Shown here: positions 59,151-64,000 of the stretch, one piece after another
How the letters are laid out: each line of letters opens with the position of its first letter
Numbering within the stretch: the stretch's first letter is position 1
Assembly (NCBI GenBank): GCA_945949395.1
Contig: CAMFEK010000001.1
Coordinates: 124,001 to 188,000, forward strand
Length of the DNA stretch: 64,000 nucleotides
Direction: 5' to 3'
Source: an uncultured Clostridia bacterium
GTDB lineage: Bacteria; Bacillota; Clostridia; Christensenellales; Borkfalkiaceae
Position numbers and translations under genes: made by a program
The notes under the pieces: model-generated
The model's input: only the letters and a program-made list of their open reading frames with translations
What the model was told of the DNA's origin: nothing
Database searches by the model: none

Positions 59151-59227
59151 GGCGGCGTAGCTTAGTTGGTTAGAGCGATCGGTTCATACCCGATAGGTCA
59201 TAAGTTCGACTCTCATCGCCGCTACCA
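59151..59227 (+). tRNA. Elongator tRNA-Met (anticodon CAT)
   Basis: GGCGGCG/CGCCGCT-type acceptor, anticodon loop TTCATAC, encoded CCA. The body resembles elongator Met of Bacillus rather than tRNA-Ile(CAT), but the latter is not fully excluded. Confidence 0.88.
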
Positions 59228-59296
59228 CAAAAATATCGGGTTCTACTCCCGTTTATATAAAGATATGTCCGCACGAAAGTGCGTTTACATAAATCT

Positions 59297-59371
59297 GGCT
59301 CCATGGTCAAGAGGTTAAGACACCACCCTTTCACGGTGGTATCGTGGGTTCAATTCCCGCTGGAGTCACCA
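59297..59371 (+). tRNA. tRNA-Glu (anticodon TTC)
   Basis: GGCTCCA/TGGAGTC acceptor, anticodon loop CTTTCAC, encoded CCA. Confidence 0.96.
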
Positions 59372-59380
59372 TAAATATAA

Positions 59381-59415
59381 ACGGCACAGGAGGATGCTTG
59401 TGCCGCTTATTTTTC
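59381..59415 (+). terminator. Terminator after the tRNA cluster
   Basis: CGGCACA/TGTGCCG hairpin followed by CTTATTTTTC. Confidence 0.8.
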
Positions 59416-59441
59416 TTAATTCAATATCTTAAAACCATGAG

Positions 59442-59476
59442 GGCCGCTACTTTATAAAAAAGTAGCGGCTTTTCCT
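59442..59476 (+). terminator. Second terminator after the tRNA cluster
   Basis: GCCGCTACTTT/AAAGTAGCGGC with ATAAA loop, followed by TTTTCC. Confidence 0.82.
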
Positions 59477-59492
59477 TGCGTTTTTTGCAAAA

Positions 59493-59524
59493 AAAGGATC
59501 GCCGCCAAACGTTTGGCGGCGAAT
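59493..59524 (-). terminator. Terminator of the leftward lipoprotein gene
   Basis: TCGCCGCCAAA/TTTGGCGGCGA; on the minus strand followed by TCCTTTTTTTG. Confidence 0.88.
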
Positions 59525-59540
59525 ATCCAAAAGAGAATGC

Positions 59541-60521
59541 TTATTTATCGGTAAAGTTCGCGTCGTCGAGGGTATAGACGAGCGTTCCCATATTATAGGG
59601 CAACACGCTGCGGTTTACGATCATCACGTTGCGGTAGGTGTTCGCCGTCTGCGACACGGTCTTTGCGTAGTAACAAGTCTGCGCGACGCCCGATTGCAGA
59701 TCGTCGATGGCGACGGAGAGTTGATTGTAGGCGATGCTTTCTTCTTCGACCTTTTTCCCGTTCACGGTAAAGGCGGGCGTCATGGTCGCCACGGCGGAGT
59801 TGGTGATCTTTACGGGCTGAACGATTCCTCTCGAAGTGTTGAGCACGTTCACCGTCTCGGAGGCGGAGGCGGCGATATTCATGCCGCGAATGGCAAAGAG
59901 CAGCTGTTCGTTGTCGAGATAGGTGTAATTGTCGTCTATCTTGTGCTCGGTCACCTTTTGCGAATCGTCGCTCAAATCGGTGTATACGAGTTTCGCCTTC
60001 GTCACGTCTTTGTTGTAGGTCGTCCGCAAGGAATAATGATAAGCGCCGACGTCCTGATCAAAATCGATGGGGTTGGAGCGGAGCAGGGAATGCGCCCGTA
60101 CCGTCTTTTCCGAATAGACGGGGCGCAGATTTTCGTTCACGGTGCGGAATACCGAAACGGAGGAGATCTCGTCGCGATAGGATTCGCTCTTTCCCGCCAC
60201 GGTGTAGGTCACGTCGAGGGTGAGCTGCGTCTTGTAAACGTACACGTTGTCGTGGGAGCCGTCCTCCCAGTCGTAAATGGCGTTGGTGAGGGTCGTCGTA
60301 TAGACGCCGTTTTCATACGAAACCTGCGCGTATTCGTTGCTGCCCTTTTCGTAGCTCACGGTGTAGGTGAGCGTTTCAAAGGTGTCGCCGATGGAGGTGG
60401 AGAGGGCGGTGTTGGCGTACCAGTTGGAAGAAAAGCTCGTTCTCACTTCCCCGCAGGAGGCGAACAGCAAGAGGGAGGAAACGGCGAGAGCAGCCGCAGA
60501 GGTTAAAATCGGTTTTTTCAT
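59541..60521 (-). CDS. Hypothetical lipoprotein
   Basis: 326 aa from ATG 60521 (TTCGGAGTATTTTT upstream). Signal peptide with lipobox LLLFASC (Cys about 23). The mature protein is beta-rich without a recognised family; YRDEISSVSVFRTVNENLRPVYSEKTV and the C-terminal part (MIVNRSVLPYNMGTLVYTLDD) show no catalytic motif. Monocistronic. Surface-exposed, function unknown. Confidence 0.7.
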   Translation of the reverse strand: MKKPILTSAAALAVSSLLLFASCGEVRTSFSSNWYANTALSTSIGDTFETLTYTVSYEKGSNEYAQVSYENGVYTTTLTNAIYDWEDGSHDNVYVYKTQLTLDVTYTVAGKSESYRDEISSVSVFRTVNENLRPVYSEKTVRAHSLLRSNPIDFDQDVGAYHYSLRTTYNKDVTKAKLVYTDLSDDSQKVTEHKIDDNYTYLDNEQLLFAIRGMNIAASASETVNVLNTSRGIVQPVKITNSAVATMTPAFTVNGKKVEEESIAYNQLSVAIDDLQSGVAQTCYYAKTVSQTANTYRNVMIVNRSVLPYNMGTLVYTLDDANFTDK

Positions 60522-60560
60522 AAAAATACTCCGAAGATTTTTCAAGTCGTTATTATCCGT

Positions 60561-60588
60561 ATTATAGCACAGTCCTTAGCAATTTCAA
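60561..60588 (-). promoter_or_regulatory. Promoter of the lipoprotein gene
   Basis: Minus-strand TTGAAA (60583-60588), 16 bp, TATAAT (60561-60566). Confidence 0.8.
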
Positions 60589-60690
60589 AGCAAAATTCGG
60601 TTAAAGTTTGGCGAAAAAATTTTTTTTGCCGAGTTTTTGAGCAACTTTCCGTTTTTTTATTTCCAACGCCTTTTTTTTTCGCGGGGAATG

Positions 60691-60699
60691 TGGTAAAAT
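60691..60699 (+). promoter_or_regulatory. Extended -10 promoter of addBA
   Basis: TGGTAAAAT (-10 at 60694-60699), about 33 bp before the addB ATG; no clear -35 box. Confidence 0.55.
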
Positions 60700-60732
60700 A
60701 AAGAGAACCGCAACGAAAAAAGGGAGAACACT

Positions 60733-63700
60733 ATGATACGAAGTATTCGGGTAAAAACGATTGCCGACGCCCTCGACTATTTGAAACAGTACGTGCGCAA
60801 TAAGGAGGAGGCGGGCGAGAGCACGCTCGTCTTTGCCGAGGATCGCTTAACGCTCTTATGCGAGCAGGCAATTTGTCAGGAGATGGGGGGCAGCTTTTTG
60901 ACGGACGTCGTCACCTTTGCCCGCTATTTGAACAAGCGGAGCGACCGCGTGCTCACCAAGCAGGGCTCCGTGATGAAGATCGGCGAGCTCATGCAGAAGA
61001 ATCGCGAGGCGCTTGCCTGTTTCAACAAGGATTATTCCGCGCGCACCTCGGCAAAGATGGTATACGAGACAATCGCGCAGTTCGCCGCTTGCCGCATCGC
61101 GCCGAGCGACCTCGACGCCCTTTCTTTAGACGATCCCGCCCTGATGCGCAAGATCAAGGACGTGTCCCTGCTTTATCGCGAGTACCTCGCCTTTTTACAG
61201 CGAGAGGGCTTTGCGGACGAGAACACCCTCTTGTCCCTGCTCCCCTCCGCACTCTACGAGGACGCCTCTTTGTCGCATAAGAACGTGCTGTTCTTTGCGT
61301 TCGGCTCCTTCACGGGGCAAGCCGCCGAGGGCGTGCGTTGCTGTATGGAACGGGCGAAGTCGGTTGTAGGCGTCTTTTTGAACGGTGCGGAAGAATACTA
61401 TACGGGCGAGGGCGAAAACCGCTTTTTGGCGATCGCCTCCGATTTCGGCGGCGCCAAGGGCTACGAGCGCCCCTCTTCCTTCGACGAGGTGAGAAAGAGG
61501 CTCTCTTCCGCTCTGTATTCCGCAGAGGTGTTCCGAACGGATTCTGTCCCCTGCCAAACGAATCGCGTCCGCATACTCGAGTGCGAAAACAAGTCGAGAG
61601 AGGCGGAAACGGCGGTCGCGCTCGTGAGAAAGGCGGTTGCCGAAGGCGCGCGCTATCGGGATATCTCGATTTTCGTGCCCGACGTAAACGCCTATTACGG
61701 GGAGCTGAAAAAAAATTTCGACAGCTATCGGATCCCCTGCTTTGCGGACGTCAAAAAACCCCTGTCCGCTCACCCCGTCAGTTCCTTTTTGCTCTCGCTG
61801 TTGCAGGCGGTGGAAGAGAGATGCTTGCCCGCCTCGGTGTCGGACGTGCTCTCTTCCGTATTCTTCGGGGATAAGGGCGTCCTTCTCAATTATCTCGATA
61901 AGTTCGTTCCCTTCCGCGGCGGGGTGTTGAGACCGATCAAGAATCGGGAGGTTTTAGAGCAGTTCGGCTTCGATTACGACGAGGTTTCTGCCGCGCGGGA
62001 GCGCTTTCTCTCCCTCTATAACCTCTTCCGCCCCAAGGATACGGGGGAGGGCTACGCGCAGGCGCTCTATCAGGCGCTTTATCAGGTGGGCGCCAACGAG
62101 GTGCTCTCAGCTCTTTCCGACGAGGAAGAGGACGTCGCCATGAAGAGCTTTTTAAGTCAGATAGACCCCACGCTCGACAAGCTCCTTTCGGAGATCACCT
62201 CCATCGCGGGTAAAAATATCTTCACCGCGGGCGAATTTTACGATATTTTATCGGACGGCTTTTCCTCGGCGGAAATTTCCCTCATTCCCATCAAGCCGGA
62301 CGCCGTATTCATCGGCGATATCTCTTCCTCCAAGACGAATAGCGGGAAGGTCGCCGTCTGTCTCGGTCTCACGCAAAAGGTGCCCTGCTATTCTTCGGAC
62401 GTGGCGCTCATCTCCGATCGGGACATTCACCGCCTCAAACAGGGAAATATCGACGTGGAACCCCTCATCGCCGAGGTCAATCTGCGCGCGCGGGAGAGCG
62501 TGTGCCTCAACCTGCTCTCCTTTACGGAGAGACTCTATTTGACCTATCCCGTTTCGGACGGCGGGGCGGAAAACGGAAAGAGCGAAATTCTCTCCTACGT
62601 CGGCAGGACGTTTGCCTGCCGCGCGGAGCGGGAGGCAGATCTCTTTCCCTACGACTGCGCGCAGCGCATTCCCGCCGAAAAGCGAATGTTTTACGAGGAG
62701 GACGCCCTGCGCACGGATGAAAAGCGCCCGCCGCAGATCTATTCCGCGCTCTGCTCCCTTTTGGACGGCAACGCCGTTCGGGAAAGATACGCGCAAAATA
62801 AAAAGGAGAGCATTTCTTTGGGCAAATCGCTCTTTTTGGAGGGAAGGGAATTTCTCTCTCCCACCCTTTTGGAGAATTTCAACACCTGTCCCTATCGCAA
62901 CTTCGTCGAGCGCGGCTTGCGGCTCGAGGAGCGGGAAGAGGGGCTCATCGCCTTTTCTTCGAGCGGAACCTTTTTGCACGAGGTGCTTCGTCGGGTGGGC
63001 GAAGGCATCCGTTCGGGCGAAATTCAGGATATCGAGACCTGCTCCCGCGTCGCCGAAGAGGCGGGGGGAGAGGTGCTCTCCCGCCCCGAATACGTCTCCC
63101 TGCGCGATAGCGCGTCCGATCGCTATTTTGCCGAGCGCATGATCGCAGACGGCAAGAGCATCGCCAAAGAGGCGTTCCGACAGCTGGAAAACAGCGCCTT
63201 TACGGTGGAGAGCACGGAAAAGAGCTGTTTCGACCGCGCGTTAAATCTCCGCGGGTTCATCGACCGCATCGACGTCTCCGAGGACTTTTTCCGCATCGTC
63301 GACTATAAGACGGGTACGATCAAGACGGATTTGAAATACTATTACGTCGGCACCAAATTGCAGTTGGAGCTATACGCCTCCAACGCGATCGGGAGCTATC
63401 CCGATAAAAATCCCGCGGGCGTATTCTATTTCCCCGCCAGGGTGGACTTTTCCGCCGTGGACGACGACGAGAGCGCCTATGCGCTGAAGGGGTATTTTTT
63501 GAACGATTCGGACGCGATCGAGCGCTTGGGCGTCCTCTCGAGCAAGAGCAAAAAGATCCCCGCGGGCGGATTTCCCCTCTTTTTGCGTTACGCCGAGGAG
63601 ATGGCGCGCCACACGCGTTCGCTCGTGGAGCGGGGGTACATCAAGCCTTCCCCCTGCGACAACGCTTGCGGCTACTGTAAATATAAGGGCATGTGCGGCT

Positions 63701-63792
63701 TCGACGGCGAGCAGAGACCTTTCGATTTTTCCAAACTGTCCGTCGAGAAGATCATAGAAATCGTTTTGAACAAGGAGGAAAAAGATGGCTGA
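60733..63792 (+). CDS. addB: ATP-dependent helicase/deoxyribonuclease subunit B
   Basis: 1019 aa. AddB carries an inactivated helicase fold and a C-terminal PD-(D/E)xK nuclease with an iron-sulfur staple. Visible: NTCPYRNFVERGLRL (first Fe-S Cys) and CDNACGYCKYKGMCGFDGE (the other three, about 975-995), and the nuclease core FIDRIDV..IVDYKTG (Asp..D-Y-K). With AddA it resects double-strand breaks in RecBCD-like fashion. Slightly shorter than Bacillus AddB (about 1166 aa). The end overlaps addA by 8 nt. Confidence 0.9.
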   Translation: MIRSIRVKTIADALDYLKQYVRNKEEAGESTLVFAEDRLTLLCEQAICQEMGGSFLTDVVTFARYLNKRSDRVLTKQGSVMKIGELMQKNREALACFNKDYSARTSAKMVYETIAQFAACRIAPSDLDALSLDDPALMRKIKDVSLLYREYLAFLQREGFADENTLLSLLPSALYEDASLSHKNVLFFAFGSFTGQAAEGVRCCMERAKSVVGVFLNGAEEYYTGEGENRFLAIASDFGGAKGYERPSSFDEVRKRLSSALYSAEVFRTDSVPCQTNRVRILECENKSREAETAVALVRKAVAEGARYRDISIFVPDVNAYYGELKKNFDSYRIPCFADVKKPLSAHPVSSFLLSLLQAVEERCLPASVSDVLSSVFFGDKGVLLNYLDKFVPFRGGVLRPIKNREVLEQFGFDYDEVSAARERFLSLYNLFRPKDTGEGYAQALYQALYQVGANEVLSALSDEEEDVAMKSFLSQIDPTLDKLLSEITSIAGKNIFTAGEFYDILSDGFSSAEISLIPIKPDAVFIGDISSSKTNSGKVAVCLGLTQKVPCYSSDVALISDRDIHRLKQGNIDVEPLIAEVNLRARESVCLNLLSFTERLYLTYPVSDGGAENGKSEILSYVGRTFACRAEREADLFPYDCAQRIPAEKRMFYEEDALRTDEKRPPQIYSALCSLLDGNAVRERYAQNKKESISLGKSLFLEGREFLSPTLLENFNTCPYRNFVERGLRLEEREEGLIAFSSSGTFLHEVLRRVGEGIRSGEIQDIETCSRVAEEAGGEVLSRPEYVSLRDSASDRYFAERMIADGKSIAKEAFRQLENSAFTVESTEKSCFDRALNLRGFIDRIDVSEDFFRIVDYKTGTIKTDLKYYYVGTKLQLELYASNAIGSYPDKNPAGVFYFPARVDFSAVDDDESAYALKGYFLNDSDAIERLGVLSSKSKKIPAGGFPLFLRYAEEMARHTRSLVERGYIKPSPCDNACGYCKYKGMCGFDGEQRPFDFSKLSVEKIIEIVLNKEEKDG

Positions 63793-64000
63793 TATTCAAC
63801 TGACAAAGGAGCAGCAGGAGGCGATCTCCCGCAAGGGTAAGGTCATCGTCTCCGCGTCCGCGGGCAGCGGCAAGACGTTCGTCATGATCCGCCGCCTCAT
63901 CGACGCGATCTTAAACGGCTTGGGCATGCAGGAGTTTTTAGCCGTCACCTTCACCACGAAGGCGACGGAGAGCATGGTGGACAAGTTGCGCGCCGCGTTG
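63785..64000 (+). CDS. addA: ATP-dependent helicase/nuclease subunit A, N-terminal part
   Basis: 72 codons before the window ends. LTKEQQEAI (Q-motif), Walker A SASAGSGKTFVM and FLAVTFTTKATESM (motif Ia) are typical of UvrD/AddA-type helicases. The ATG lies inside the last codons of addB, with AAGGAGGAAAAAG upstream. The 3' end is outside the window. Confidence 0.93.
   Translation, partial: MADIQLTKEQQEAISRKGKVIVSASAGSGKTFVMIRRLIDAILNGLGMQEFLAVTFTTKATESMVDKLRAAL

Noticed and set aside
59151..59227. tRNA-Ile(CAT) as substrate of the nearby tilS
   Set aside because: The tRNA body agrees better with elongator tRNA-Met; tilS adjacency alone is not enough.

Overview
The window looks like the chromosome of a Gram-positive, probably anaerobic and gut-associated Firmicute of the Clostridia (Christensenellales-like at a guess; no rRNA is present to confirm). 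Reasons: consensus sigma-A promoters with 17-bp spacers, strong AGGAGG-type ribosome binding sites, a T-box leader, an [FeFe]-hydrogenase-type protein, an AddAB recombination pair, PadR/DUF1700/DUF4097 genes, and many Clostridia-type lipoproteins. The core is moderately GC-rich; one ~12 kb block is clearly AT-rich and foreign.

Layout. 1-10.3 kb: housekeeping genes (end of tig, clpP, clpX, gap, a HAD phosphatase, a MATE exporter behind a terminator-containing leader, a DMT transporter, rpsO, pnp). 10.3-11.3 kb: a promoter-to-terminator unit that looks like a small RNA or attenuator, a MazF-type toxin gene with no visible antitoxin, and a run of four hairpins. 11.3-17.7 kb: two leftward clusters of envelope and small proteins, ending in a PadR-DUF1700-DUF4097 operon with a visible operator. 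17.8-18.6 kb: tRNA genes Val, Gly, Cys and Leu with scattered tRNA-Leu fragments.

18.53-30.39 kb: an integrative mobilizable element inserted in the 3' end of tRNA-Leu(TAA). It carries a tyrosine integrase, a MobV-type relaxase with a probable oriT, an HTH regulator, a type III restriction-modification pair (mod-res) joined without gaps to two unrecognised genes (a 314-aa soluble protein and a 176-aa membrane protein), a HEPN-like protein and a DUF1016/YhcG nuclease. This is the best candidate for an undescribed defence system. A 31-bp att duplication and integrase arm-site-like repeats mark the ends.

30.4-43.3 kb: a decayed suppressor-of-fused gene, a lipoprotein, a QueD-like enzyme with an added zinc ribbon, a hydrogenase-like protein whose N-terminus is a NuoE domain joined to the HydA ferredoxin region, a TetR regulator divergent from it, L-asparaginase, a membrane-bound HTH regulator, a CDF metal transporter, a Nudix hydrolase, a COG2509-type flavoprotein, an aldo/keto reductase with ferredoxin tail, and a ROK glucokinase. 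43.3-48 kb: a seven-gene leftward zinc uptake operon (znuA-znuC-znuB plus two lipoproteins and two membrane proteins). 48-56.4 kb: leuCDB and ilvB-ilvN-ilvD, the latter behind a T-box leader. 56.5-64 kb: a GNAT enzyme, hpt-tilS, tRNA genes fMet, Met and Glu, a lipoprotein, and addB-addA.

Three genes (the TetR regulator, ansA and tilS) have a near-consensus -10 box only 6-8 bp before the ATG and appear to give leaderless mRNAs. Everything here was read by eye; family names rest on motif recognition, not on database searches.
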